Made by a program: the position numbers and the translations under genes
Notes under the pieces: model-generated
The model's input: the letters and a program-made list of their open reading frames with translations, nothing else
Told to the model about the DNA's origin: nothing
Databases searched by the model: none
Part shown: piece by piece, positions 12,006-23,074 of the stretch
How the letters are laid out: each line of letters opens with the position of its first letter
Numbering within the stretch: the stretch's first letter is position 1
Source of the DNA: Phallus indusiatus
Taxonomy: Eukaryota; Basidiomycota; Agaricomycetes; Phallales; Phallaceae
Direction of reading: 5' to 3'
Assembly: GCA_027605045.1 (NCBI GenBank)
Contig: JAQFWX010000008.1
Span: 434,001 to 498,000 of the forward strand
Length of the DNA: 64,000 nt

Positions 12006-13173
12006 TTAATCAGACGCCGTCGCAGCCTTACTGACTCCATTGAGCTTAGCAAGGTTAGAGAGGCGGTCATGTTCCTCGATGTTTCTAAATGTTGTTGTAA
12101 TGAAATGACGGGTCACAGATTGAAAGATTGGCACGTACGTTGCTATTTTGTGTGGGAAATAACAATGAGAATTTGTTGTCAATCTCCTGAAGGAAGAAAA
12201 AATACTGCTTCCTCACCTTCCCAAGGGTAATCTAGCCTATGTTCAGTGAGAAAAAAACATTGTCAAAAAGGGTATTGATTCGTCAGAAAAAGAGTGCATT
12301 ACCATACGTCTTTGACTTCAGCACCTGCATAATACTGCATCATGATTTCGTTAGAGGCGCTACTATTTATCTGATAACGTATTATCGGAAACATACGGGA
12401 ACGTCCGGCGGGAGTTCTTTCAATTTAGGTTTGAGCTTGTTGTGTACGACAAACACCGCGAAGCTGGTTTTTGCAGCCTTCTGTTCCGCATCAGGAAGAA
12501 GAGCCAGTTCTCTTTCGACGTCCTTCTGCAGCTCGGAAACAGCGTAACTAAGAAGATAACCTTTTAGTAGACCATGGGTGTTATATGCATTGCTTCGTAC
12601 TGTAAGGTTTGACGAGTATCGTCGACTTCATCTACAATCAGCGCACGCCTTCCTAACAGAGTCTTTGTCTCTGGGCCTCTATGAAGCAATAGGGTGTGAA
12701 AGTAAGGATGTTGGAAGGACGACGGTACAGAAGAACCAGAAACCTACAGCCATTGGGTCCGAATGACTTCACTTCCTAGTTTTTCTACGGTCGTTCCGGG
12801 TAATGATTCATACAGAGAAAGTCCAATAGCTTGGATGGGAATATTACGTGCAGTGGCTGGATCTTTAAGGTACGTGCGCATCACACGAGCCGGGAAAAAA
12901 CCGCTATGACAGACATTGACAGCGTATACATAAATTAAACAGCTTTTTGGACATACCCTCCGCCTGACCGCGTGAGTTCACGAAATGAGCCATAGTTGAA
13001 TGAATGGATGAATGAGCGAGCGAGCGAATGAATAGATGGCAAAAAGACTCAATACCGATTGCGATAAGAAGATCGGGCGCAAATTCCTTTGCAATCTGCG
13101 CACTAGCGTTCTTGATAAGGTTATGAATGTCGTTGTAAGTCGGCCGAACATGATCGTCAAGCTGTTCACTCAT
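12006..13173 (-). CDS. HPT1: Hypoxanthine-guanine / xanthine phosphoribosyltransferase with micro-exons
   Basis: This purine-salvage enzyme joins hypoxanthine, guanine or xanthine to PRPP. It starts MSEQLDDHVRPTYNDIHNLI. The spliced protein contains PDLLIAIGGGGFFPARVMRT, RTQWLGPETKTLLGRRALIV, the PRPP-binding loop VDEVDDTRQTLHYAVSEL, SFAVFVVHNKLKPK, WLDYPWEATNIEEHDRL and the end NGVSKAATASD. It aligns over its length with yeast Hpt1 (about 220 residues). Reaching this conserved protein needs a 7-base exon at 12957-12963 (completing IAIGGGGFF) and a 4-base exon at 12139-12142 (completing WEATNIEE). Both are flanked by GT..AG introns. Hpt1 versus Xpt1 specificity cannot be told from sequence. 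Confidence 0.9.
12139..12142 (-). other. 4-base micro-exon CAAC in the phosphoribosyltransferase gene
   Basis: It lies between an intron of about 72 bases (GTGAGG..ATAG) and a 54-base intron (GTACGT..TTAG) at 12085-12138. Joined codons read TGG GAA GCA ACA AAC ATC GAG, giving WEATNIE. The alternative of retaining the second intron stays open but inserts a non-conserved segment of 18 residues. Confidence 0.65.
12957..12963 (-). other. 7-base micro-exon GCGGAGG in the phosphoribosyltransferase gene
   Basis: Upstream intron 12964-13055 (92 bases, GTATTG..CAG) and downstream intron 12904-12956 (53 bases, GTATGT..TAG) leave only seven coding bases. Joined codons ATC GGC GGA GGC GGT TTT give IGGGGF, the conserved substrate loop; skipping it would shift the frame. 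Confidence 0.85.
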
Positions 13174-13523
13174 TTTGGTGAGGCAAATATGAAGATGAAG
13201 CAGTGATCTTTTTTAGAACCGTCGAATCAGGAACCGAAAGCGGTCCGAGACTGATGCTACTAAGCAGCCGAGCAAACGATAGCGAAATCTGGCTAAGATA
13301 AATGTTCTTGTCATGTACTTGCAAAATCAACGCAAAAACACACGCTTTATAAGTTAATCAAGTTTCCTTGAGATAATTGTAAATCACAAGAGCAGAAATG
13401 CAGGTGTTCTATTTAAAGCCAGCGCTACAAGCCTTGTGGATGCCTGTAGGCGCGCAATACTCCTGCTTAAGCTTCTCTTCAAACCAACTTGTTCCTTGTA
13501 CATTACTTTCCGCTAGGGCAAAA

Positions 13524-16500
13524 ATGCCTGCTGTAACGCTTCCCATGACTTTCGCGAATTCGTTCTGGTCCCAGGACTATCGTAGGGGACTGGAAACACT
13601 GTACGCAAAGCTGGACGAGGTACGTATCTTCGCCAAAGACCTATCTAGTTGATTCCTGAACCTTTGTAGGGGTTGGCTGAGAATGTGGAAATATTCAATT
13701 TCATAAAGGTTTTACCCCTTGAATATCTCGAACATTAGCTTCATGAAATAACGTTGATTTTTAAAAGGCTCGAGCTTTGGCAGAAAATGCGCTGGCGCTT
13801 GCTTTGATGAACGCAGAATCAATTGTTCCGCAAGGTAATTCGTATGGGTTTTTACGTAGACTTTCCGGGTTCTGACATTACTATTCACAGAATCGGGGTT
13901 TGGCGTCGATGACGGCGCAACTCTGCTCGCTACCTTTCGCTCCTTACAGGCAGAGTCTCGGAAACAAGGCGAAGGACATAAGACCGCTGCGCAGGAGCTG
14001 GTTACCCTCGTGGCGGATCCATTTGGTACATGGGCTTCAAAGCATGCTGTGAGCACACGTCGCTCAGCTATAAACGCTCACTCGGACGTATTTTTTACCT
14101 CATATCACAGACTCGCATTACTGCCAGCAAAAAAGACCTGCTAGAGGGATGGATACGAGCTTACGAACAGGCTACAGCCGAAGTAATATCCTCCAACATT
14201 TTATTAATTAAGCTGTCTGAGACATTCCGCAGGTCGACAAGTTGAAGCTGGCGTATATAAACAAAACCCGTCGGGCAGACGAAATTGAAGACAAGTAAGC
14301 TGATGTCTACTTCTTCGTCTATTTTCGCCTCGTAATCAATTCTTTCTTTCTCAGCGTGAAGTTTGCTCCCGGTCGGGATATCGGCGATCCATATACATTG
14401 TCGCCTAGCCTCGCACCAACAAACCGGCGGTCCGCAGCGTTCGCTAGGACTGCCAGCGTTTCTGAGCGTATCGCTCAGCGTTTTAAAGAATTACGCAAAG
14501 GGATCGAGTTGCAGGATGAAGAGAGAAAAGGTTTTCTTCCTGGTTCTCCTGTGTTCAGCGAGAAGATTGAATCAGAACCTGAAGGAGAAGAAAAGTTGAA
14601 TGCTACCCCCGCTATTCCCGCGAAAGATAAAGGCAAAGGCAAGGCGATAACGTCGTCGCCGCAAGAAATTGCGTCTCCTGTATCTACATCACCACCTAGA
14701 TTATCCCCACCATTGCCGGAGCTGGAGCATCCCATTCCGAACATAACCGTTCGTACAGATACCGGTCCTCCCCCCATCATAATCGGAGGGCTTGCATTCC
14801 CCCCACAAGCGCTTTCTCGACTCCTTCAACGTGCTTCTGCCGAGTTGCCTCTGCGCAAAGTTCGTTTCCCCATCTTAGGCGAATACCCCGATTGTTTCTC
14901 CGGCGAAGAATTTGTGATTTGGTTGAAAGATAATGTCCAAGGCTTCGGAGGAAAGTTAGATGTTGCTGAACAAGCTGCAATTGAGTTGACTGAGAACGAG
15001 GATGCGTTGAGGAGGATTGGAGAATTGGGTAAGCTTTTCTGAGTCATTAAATTCATTCAATGCAGGGAACTTACATTTATACTGCAAGGCAACCACTTTT
15101 CAAACGCCCGAGACGCCTATTTCCAGTTCAGAACAAAGGTACTTGAACCAAATCATTCATATCTCCTCAGAGAAAATTATTAAATGCTTCATCAGGCCTT
15201 CGAATTCCACTTACAACAAGATAAATTGGACCCAGGAGCCCTCATATCCCCTGTAGCTGACAATCTAGTAAAGCGTACAAATACTTTGGTCAGTATAGTA
15301 CAAAAGGCAGTGGCCGGCGGCAACAGTGAACCTCCTCATGTTCGTGCTCGGAACGAGGCTTTTGACGCTGAAAAGATATACCGTGTTGGTGTAAGACGAC
15401 TGGACAGACAACGGCTAAGCCTCGAGGAGAAAATTGAAGATACCTTGAAGATGCTTCAAAGATGGGAAATAGAAAGACTAAGGATGATTAAAACAGGCAA
15501 GTAGATATCTGAATTGCTCGCTGTCTTTTTTTTTAAAAAAAATCCACGTGAGATTAGTTCTTCTCCAATACCAGGGGATTATTGCGAATCTTCCCGGTGC
15601 ACTACATAGCTCTTTTGAACGTTCTACCGTTGCCGTAGCATCATTCCAGCCGGACACAGACATCATCGCATTGATTGAACGCTATCGAACTGGACCGTTC
15701 CGTCCCTGTCCTCCACTGTTTGAATCCATTACTCATGAGCAACAAGATACCATTTTTGGAGTTGATCTCCGCAGATGGGCACATGAAAATGCATCAAAGA
15801 TCCCTGAAGATCAGAAAGACGCTGAGAAATTGGATCTGGTCCCTAACATTGTCAAAAATCTTTTGCAAGGTTTGGCAGAAGCATATAACAGGCTTCCAGA
15901 TGACTCGGGTAAGATTCTATGGTCTTTTATTACGTCACTGCTGTATTCTTACTTCGGCAATTTTGAAAGAACGTCGCAAGGTTTGGATTTATGATGTACG
16001 TCGTAGCCATTGTTATTGACCAGTATGAGCCATCTCAACACCATGACTTTCTTCTTCTTCGATGTAGGTTCCACTGCCTGCTCTTCATCACCTACGCGAA
16101 GCCATCAATACCCTACCACCACCTGGTGTTATTCCAATGGACCTTTTGGCCAAGTATGATGCTCCTATTCTTGCCGGCACATTAAAGTTGTGGCTTTTGG
16201 AGTTGAACCCTCCGTTGTGCACATGGGATGCTTGGGATGACTTGAAGAGGATTTATCCTCAAGGTGGTATACCAATATTATATATAGATTTCTCTTCTGA
16301 TTTTGGGTGTGCTTTTAGTCGGCAGTGGCAACAAAACTGAGGAGGAACGGTTGCAGGAGTTACATGCGGCTTTGCTGAGATTACCCAAGGTTCATTTGGT
16401 TGTCCTCGACACAATCATCGAGCATTTACGAACGTAATTAATTTTTTCTTCTCGTACACCCACCTTCGTTCTCACCTGTCAATTTAGTCTCATCGACACA

Positions 16501-18017
16501 ACTGCAACTGAGGAGCCCTTGGAAATTTATGTCACGAAATTGGGCCTTTCACTGGGAAGATGTAGGCCATATGCTATTCCTCTCCCGATACAACGCTAAA
16601 TGATATTTTCTAGGCATATTGAGATCCAAATTGGAGACACAAAAATCTTTGGAAGATAGGCACCCGCTGCGTACGTTTCTTTGTGTACTTTGAACGTATG
16701 GAAAATTGAATGTTCCTACTTATATCAGAGTTTGTTATGGAATTGATTAACCGCTATAATGATCTACTCCCTAAAGCTCTGGCTGCGAAGAAACGTGACT
16801 CTGGTCCTATGCTGACGCGGAAGCGAACGAAAATGGTTGATCAGCGTGTAAGTCGGAGCAAAATATCAGCAGGCATCAATCCACAGCAACTGTTAGCTGC
16901 TCAGCATGCAGCACAACATGGACCATCATCTCGAACATCTAGTCCAGTACCTGGTCACTCTAATTCCCCTTCTGAAGCTCCGTCTCCTCTGGCACCAGAA
17001 CCGCCATCCAAGCCGATGAACGAGGCAAAGCCTGAACCAACTCCCGAGGCTCCTTCATCGTCTGTTGAACCAATTCCAGAATCGGAGAAAGTTTTCGAAC
17101 AAGGACAAGGAGAATTGCCCAAGTCTGGTGGTGGTGAAATGGTTACAGAAAATGTAGACGATGCAGCAACAGCGAAGATCGCCGAGCCCGCTGATACTCC
17201 AAGCGCACCTTTATTAGCACCAGCAGCTGAGCCTGAGATTCCCAGTCCTCCGCCGCCCGTCGAAACACCATTCGTTCCACCTCCACCTCCACCACCTCTA
17301 GTGCCCGAAGCAATGGCTAAGCCTGTACAACTGAACGTTCCTCCTCCACCTCCGCTTGTCGTACCGGCACCGACTCCGGCATATCAACTCCCGCCACGAC
17401 CTCGTTTTGCTGAAGAAATAGAGGAATCGACGAAGGAACCAGAGAACCCGACTCCCGAGCCTGTGGCGGCGTCTCAGCCGCCACGTCCCCGTTTTGCTGA
17501 AGAAATAGACGAGCCGATAAGGCAATTGGAAAAACCGGCGGCAGCTCCTGGAGCTGAGTCTGCGGACTCTCCTGTCTCTGCTGGGTCTATTACACCTGCG
17601 AGACAATCACCAGATAGTTCTGGATCTGTTGAAAGTGGGGAGAATAAAACTCGAGGAGAAATTGATAGATTTGGATCGAGGACATCATTAAGGAGAACTG
17701 GATCTGGTACGGGAGCGACGGGGGGATTAGTAAGGGGTGCTCGACCGTCTAGTCTTTTGGCAAGAACTGCGTCTGGAGTCACGTCTGCCTCGGGGACACC
17801 GTCTACACATGGGAAGACATCGTCGATATCATCGGGATCAACTAGTAAATCGCCTGTGCGGCGGACGGTGAATATGTTCAATCGAAATGCTTCGCAAGCG
17901 TCTTCTGAGCAAGCACGAGAATATGCACCGCGTAAACATGTTGGTAAAGCTAGCGCTGCGTTATTCTCTCGACGTACCGTAGCTTCCGATGCGGAAGACA
18001 ATATTTTGGACAAGTAG
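13524..18017 (+). CDS. RGD2: Rgd2-like F-BAR / DEP / RhoGAP-domain protein
   Basis: This is a peripheral membrane regulator of Rho-type GTPases. The N-terminal F-BAR (FCH) domain starts MPAVTLPMTFANSFWSQDYR and runs through 13.5-14.3 kb. A DEP domain follows (VRFPILGEYPDCFSGEEF, about 14860-15120), then the second half of the F-BAR region. The RhoGAP-like domain spans about 15770-16260 (IFGVDLRRWAHENASKIP; IPMDLLAKYDAPILAGTLKL). The order FCH-DEP-RhoGAP is that of yeast Rgd2. The last exon (16734-18017) codes a long disordered tail with FVPPPPPPPLVP and two copies of PPRPRFAEEI. The ATG at 13398 is in the same frame, but the protein from 13524 matches the usual F-BAR start. Confidence 0.88.
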
Positions 18018-18654
18018 TTTTTGCGCTTATTTCGTTTGGATTTTTTTTTTCGGACCTTGGGACCTGGTGTTCTATAATTTCCCCCTTCTTCAGTATATAA
18101 TCTTATGGTTGGATAACCGATATCTATGATATGTCTCTTTAACAAATGTCTTATCTTATATGGAGATAGTTTATATATGTTCTTTTGTTTACCTTGCTCA
18201 GTCCCTATATTCGGTTTTTCTTTGTGTCTATCAACAAATGGAAAGCATGAAGGGGGTTCTGCACTGACTCTTGAACGACAAAGTGCGCGAACTATGCAGT
18301 AGGTTTCAAAATTTCTTACCCAGTTCTCTTGCAGTTGATAGGTTAAAAAGTTGAAGTAGCCCCCACATGGAGATATGTGGACAAACTTTTATGTGTGTAT
18401 ACAATAAATAATGGTCGAAAAGACTGGCTACATTGCGAATGAGAATATTCGTATACAATGTAAAAAAAACCTGGCGAAGAAAATTCGTACACCTTTGCGG
18501 ACCCGCTTAGATTTTATATGAGTCCATAGCCGTCGTCATCATCATCCCCATCATCATGACCATCGTCATAATCACCACTTAATAGTTACCCCCATCCTCC
18601 CCATCATCGGAGGACGACGGGCTGCTCACTATCGAGCACATCCTCTCCATCATC
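18018..18654. other. Convergent 3' gap with sequence shared downstream of the secreted-protein genes
   Basis: No gene was seen. The stretch 18400-18470 (ataatgg..acattgcgaatgagaat..tatacaatgtaaaaa) recurs at about 22320-22380 and more weakly at 23825-23880. In each case it lies just downstream of a small secreted-protein gene, so it belongs to their duplicated unit. Confidence 0.6.
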
Positions 18655-19134
18655 TCAATCATCCTCTCCATCATCCTCTCCATCATCCTCCCCATCATCC
18701 TCTCCATCATCCTCTCCATCATCCTCCCCATCATCCTCTCCATCATCCTCTCCATCATCCTCCCCATCATCCTCCCCATCATCGTTGTCGCCTTCATCAT
18801 CATTCAGACACTAGCAGATATTGTAGAAACGCCGTAAATATAAATGTCTAATGAAAACGTGTAGGACGAGGCTTACAACGTGTGCGCAGGATTGATTGAT
18901 TTCTTCCTGGGATTGGGGGGTTCCGTAGCTTGCATCCTGTTCACGTGTGACTGAGAGGCACGTTTCGAAACATTCAAGATCTTTTTCGGGAGGAGTATCA
19001 TCTCGAGACGCAATACCACGGGATTTGATACCATGAGACGTAAAACTCTGAGGCGATTCGGTGATCGGCAAAGCAACTGTCGCAGAGAATGCCAAAGCGA
19101 TAGAAATGAGTAAAGAGACGCGATGGAACAACAT
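18655..19134 (-). CDS. Small secreted protein 1 with Gly-Glu-Asp-Asp repeat tail
   Basis: No known family is recognised. The first exon codes a signal peptide (MLFHRVSLLISIALAFSATV) with cleavage likely after ALP. A Ser/Arg-rich stretch and a Cys pair (ECFETC) follow, then QSCAHV. A canonical intron joins this to CLNDDEGDNDDGEDD, a pure run of GEDD repeats ending at the stop at 18655. The tail DNA (18658-18800) is a 12-base tandem repeat. This is one of three related genes (see 22435 and 23925). The motifs RGIASRD and SRDD between signal and Cys region suggest a processed pro-region, but that is inference. The highly acidic tail could bind cations or basic partners. Confidence 0.75.
18658..18800 (-). 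repeat. 12-base coding tandem repeat (GEDD units)
   Basis: Units of catcatcctctc / catcatcctccc (plus strand) repeat through the second exon of small secreted protein 1. They encode Gly-Glu-Asp-Asp. Near-identical units suggest recent slippage. Confidence 0.85.
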
Positions 19135-19260
19135 GATGATTAATAGAATTAAAAAAAATTAGGTCTACGTTATCGTTGAAGGTTGAAATGTTGAGGTCGA
19201 GGACTGGTGGATGGCGAAATTTATACCGAAAACGATGGAGGGGATCGTCGGCCGCAAAAC

Positions 19261-19363
19261 AACAAGACCGAGGATACAACAAGACCGAGGATACAACAAG
19301 ACCGAGGATACAACAAGACCGAGGATCAGTACTTCAGTAGTTGTACTGATCCTCGGTCTTGTT
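19261..19363. repeat. 17-base tandem repeats leading into a perfect 21-base-arm hairpin
   Basis: Three units of aacaagaccgaggatac (19261-19311) are followed by a related unit. Its 21 bases (19312-19332) are the exact reverse complement of 19343-19363, around a 10-base loop. It lies about 130 bases upstream of the start of small secreted protein 1. A related hairpin lies upstream of protein 2 (23014-23074) and a half copy upstream of protein 3 (about 24288-24312). Confidence 0.9.
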
Positions 19364-19906
19364 GTCACGGGCAACGTCTTGCAACGTCCGAAAACTAGGC
19401 CTTTGTTAGCCTTTGTTATGTACTTCCGTAGGTGTATACCGGTCTTTGTTGTCCGTTATCATATTCCAACAGATTCCAACAGATTGGTGAATCATACCGC
19501 CCTCCTATGAACGAGTGACGGCCTGTTCTGCCTTGTATTCCCTTGCATATAGCAGCATATAGCAAGGGCTCTGGATGGCCGTAGAATGTGTCTTCACTAA
19601 AGTGGACCCCGGACGCGTGACATTTTGGATGTCACCAGCGGTGCCGCAGTCATTTGTGCCAGACTGTGCCAGACTGTACCTGCCACTGATACGCCATTTC
19701 CCTCTCAAGTACAGGACGGTGGTGCCGTCTCGGCATTTTTCGACTGATTTCGGGACGCAGCCAACTCGAGCCTCAAGTTCAAGACTTAAAACACTTCAAG
19801 CCCAACCCAAAAGCCTAAGGACAACGCCCTTCGACCGCACTTGGCTATGAAGCGCGAGCACACAACATTTCCAAGCCCATCGCTACAAGATTAACAATTT
19901 CTGAAT

Positions 19907-22054
19907 ATGATGTGTTCACCCATATTAGGCAAATACGAGATCATAGAACGTCTTGGCTCAGGAGCGACTGGTGAGATAAATTTTATCTAACGAGACTTGA
20001 TTAGATGGAAGAGTGATCAACAGGATTGGTTTATCAAGTAAAGAGCGACAATGGTGAATACGCACTCAAGCTCATGAGAGTTCTGAAGAAGCGTCCAAGG
20101 CGTTCTTCAGAGCATGAAGCCAATGTCTTGCGTATACTTACACCAATTCCCGGTGTACCCAACGTGATTGACCACGGCTATCACAGAGAGGAATCATCTG
20201 ATGTATTAGTCCTTGATCTTTTGGGACAAGATTTCCAGACGCTTCGCGGGACAAGGAAAGATATTAGGTTTACTATCAAAACAGTATTGACACTGGCGAC
20301 TCTCATCGTGCGTAGCTCACTCAGGTAGTCCCGGCTGACAATTCTCGCTCATTCTTTCGCTCAGGTTCCCATTATTCAAGACATCCATTCAAACGACTTT
20401 GTGCATAGAGATATTAAACCCGGGAATATTCTTCAAGGCTGGAAAGGCGACGAGCAAAGAGCCTTTCTGGTCGATTTTGGTCTAGCCAGGAGATACAGAA
20501 ATCCCATCACCAAGGTCCACATGCCCCTTACTGAAGGAAAGCCTTTGGTCGGAACAGTTCTTTATGCGAGTCTTAATACCCATTTTGGATTTGGCAAGTA
20601 CAACATACGTTCGCTCAGCGTTCTAGTTCTCTGACCCCCTTTCCGCCACTGGCAGCTCAAACGCGTCGCGACGATATTGAATGTCTCGCATACACTCTCA
20701 TTGATTGTCTTCGGGGCCTACCATGGGAGAAAATCATCGGTGGAAGCCAAAAGCAACATGAAGACAGAGTTAGGGAGAAGAAACGTTCGTGGACGCCGGA
20801 ACGACTATGCGCTGGTCTTCCAGCGTCTTTTCAGACTTTGCTCGTTCATGCGCGAGGGCTTAAGTTCGATGAAGAGCCTGATTATAAAATGATTATGGAA
20901 GCTTTCGAGAGGGACATTGAGAGAGGAGGTTACACAAAGGGTTTGCCAGTCCGTTGGCCCGAAAGCAAGGGCGAACAAGGTGACTTGTTTTGTTTTCCTA
21001 CCACATTGTCTGCCAGTACTCAACATTTTCATTGGTCCAGACTACGCACCTCCTTTGATTATCGAGCAGCCCGAGCTTCCAGAAGTTCCGGAAGCGACCT
21101 TCAATTTCCTTTCATCACTTAGGCCTGGCGACTTTGTCAAACTCAAAGTCCTTCTGGTGCCAAGTCTTCAGTTTTGCGGGCCACAAAATAGTGTCCAGAT
21201 AGATGCTAGCTTCTGGCAGCCTTCTTCTCTGGACGGACAAGATTGGGAGACTGAATATAGACCGGGGATTGTTGTATCAGTTGCGAGGGATGTTGTCGTG
21301 AGGAAGGGGAGGAAAGGGGTCGAAATCTCAGTTTATCCTCTTATGAGGCGAGATACGTTAACCGCGAGTATAGAAGGGAGATTCATACCTTTAACAGAAG
21401 ACTCGACGACTGATCCCAGGACTCCCCTTGTTCAGCCTGCTTGGACAACCAAGAACACTTACGTATACACGACGCGCATGACGTTTGCTGTATGTATTGA
21501 TCCGTATCTCCAACCTGTATGTTTCTTTATTCACCCCCTCATTTATCGATTCATCTCATCGTAGTTTTCTTCAGCTTATTCCAGAATCTGCTACCATCCA
21601 GTGGCGTCTCCAAGATGTCGCAACTCTAGAGACTCTCAATATGGAGCTTTCTAAAGTACGTCCTAAACTGGAGTACAATCAACCTATAGAAACCACGGAC
21701 GGTACCAAGACCAAACAAATCAAATCAAGCGAACCCGTGATGCAACAAAAAGTTTTCGGAGTTGTACTTCCACTCACTGCTTCAGACGTCTTACAACCGT
21801 CAGAGATAACATGGGAAGGACGAAATGGATGGCTTCAGGAGTACGTGCAGATCACTAATAGGCGTGCTCAGGAAAACATCTTTGAGAAAGACAACGAAGA
21901 AAGCGGAGGGTTTAATCATTCGGATTTCATACGCGATTCTATCGCACCTGGTGGCGAGCGGAGAAAATCCTGCACGATCAATTTTGCCGCAGCGTGCGAC
22001 TTTTGCAGTACGTACCAGTCTTCGTTGTCCGTTATCAGCAGATTAGTTCGTTAA
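19907..22054 (+). CDS. Casein-kinase-1-like protein kinase with an extra C-terminal domain
   Basis: The kinase domain starts LGKYEIIERLGSGATG and has the lysine ALKLMRVLKK, catalytic loop HRDIKPGNIL, DFGLARRYRNP and the CK1-type segments GTVLYASLNTHFGFAQTRRD and CLAYTLIDCLRGLPWEKI. After about residue 300 comes an unrecognised domain of about 300 residues (from about 21040). It has PELPEVPEA, LRPGDFVKLKVLLVPSLQF and GIVVSVARDVVVRKGRKGVE. Introns are short; the one at 20594-20655 has a GC donor (GCAAGT). The start is uncertain. The ATG corresponding to the start region of the inverted copy (19847) is cut off by a stop after 14 codons, so translation probably begins at 19907 or 19910. An inverted pseudogene copy lies at 37040-39145. 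Confidence 0.82.
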
Positions 22055-22434
22055 GCAAACCGTCCTCCAGTGAATGAGTGACTAGTGACTAGTGAAGGCC
22101 TATTATACCCATAATCATATGGTTTATCTTTAAATCTCAATCGGCATCGACGTCATCCAGCTCAGAACAGCGTCGCATACAAGTGTTCATTGCAATATAG
22201 TGTGTATAATATCAATTACCCTTGCGGAATGCTTAAATGTCATTGACTGAGATCCAACCGTCAATGCTAGACAAAACAGTGCGTACAAAAGAACGGAAAT
22301 TGATAAATTTTTATAATAAATAATGGCGGAAAGAGTGGATACATTGCGAATGAGAATAATCGGTATACAATGTAAAAAGAAATGGAACATGGTGTAAGTA
22401 CGTTCGTACTCATTCCCAATTAGAATTTATGAAA

Positions 22435-22897
22435 TCAATCATCACCATCATCACCATCATCACCATCATCATCACCATCATCATCACCATCACCATCATC
22501 ACCATCAAGACGGCACTAAAAATATTGTAAGAACACCATACGTCCTCATACGTCTAAGGGAAACGTGTAGGACGAGGCTTACGTTCAAGAAGCAGGTTTC
22601 AGCGACCGCTTCTTTCAATTGGACTGGATCTTCTTCTCCTCCTGGATCTTGTCCTCCTCCATTCTTTATCGCCTGGTTTGTTGTGGCACGCGTGCAAGCA
22701 TCGAAACAGCTCCCATCTACGAGGCCGGGAGACCCAGAATCATCAGAATCTCGAGACACAATACTGCGGGATTTGATACTATCAGAGGCGGTCCCACGAG
22801 ACGCAAAAACAAGAGGCGATTTGGTGGTCGGTAAAGCAACTGTCGCAGAGAAAGCTAAAGCGATAGAAATGAGTAAAGAGACGCGAGGGAACAACAT
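22435..22897 (-). CDS. Small secreted protein 2 with Gly-Asp-Asp tail
   Basis: It is related to the gene at 18655. The signal peptide MLFPRVSLLISIALAFSATV is almost identical. SIKSRSIVSRD and a Cys pair (SCFDAC) follow, then ETCFLN. A canonical intron (GTAAGC..TAG) joins to CRLDGDDGDG and a run of GDD repeats, with the stop at 22435. The mature part differs much more from protein 1 than the signal peptide does, which suggests fast change outside the signal. Four cysteines are expected in the mature protein. Function is unknown. Confidence 0.75.
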
Positions 22898-23013
22898 GAT
22901 GATTAATAGAAATTTTAAAAAATTAGGTGTAAGTTATTGTTGAAGGTTGAAAGGTTATTGTTGAGGTCAAGGAGATGGCGAAATTTATACTGAAAACAAT
23001 GGAGGGGATCGTC

Positions 23014-23074
23014 GCCCGCGACAACAAGACCGAGGATCAGTAGTTGACTGATCCTCGGTCTTGTTATCGCGGGC
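23014..23074. repeat. Hairpin with 28-base arms upstream of small secreted protein 2
   Basis: 23014-23041 and 23047-23074 are inverted repeats with one mismatch around a 5-base loop (agttg). The core accgaggatcagt is the same as in the hairpin at 19312-19363. The element sits about 120 bases upstream of the start codon at 22897. Confidence 0.88.

Noticed and set aside
17474..18145. 223-codon minus-strand open frame
   Set aside because: It lies antisense to the low-complexity tail of the Rgd2-like gene, whose frame is supported by domains and splicing.
18579..18803. Minus-strand frame of MMGRMMERM repeats
   Set aside because: Other frame of the GEDD-coding repeat. The acidic frame is the one that joins the signal-peptide exon by a canonical intron.
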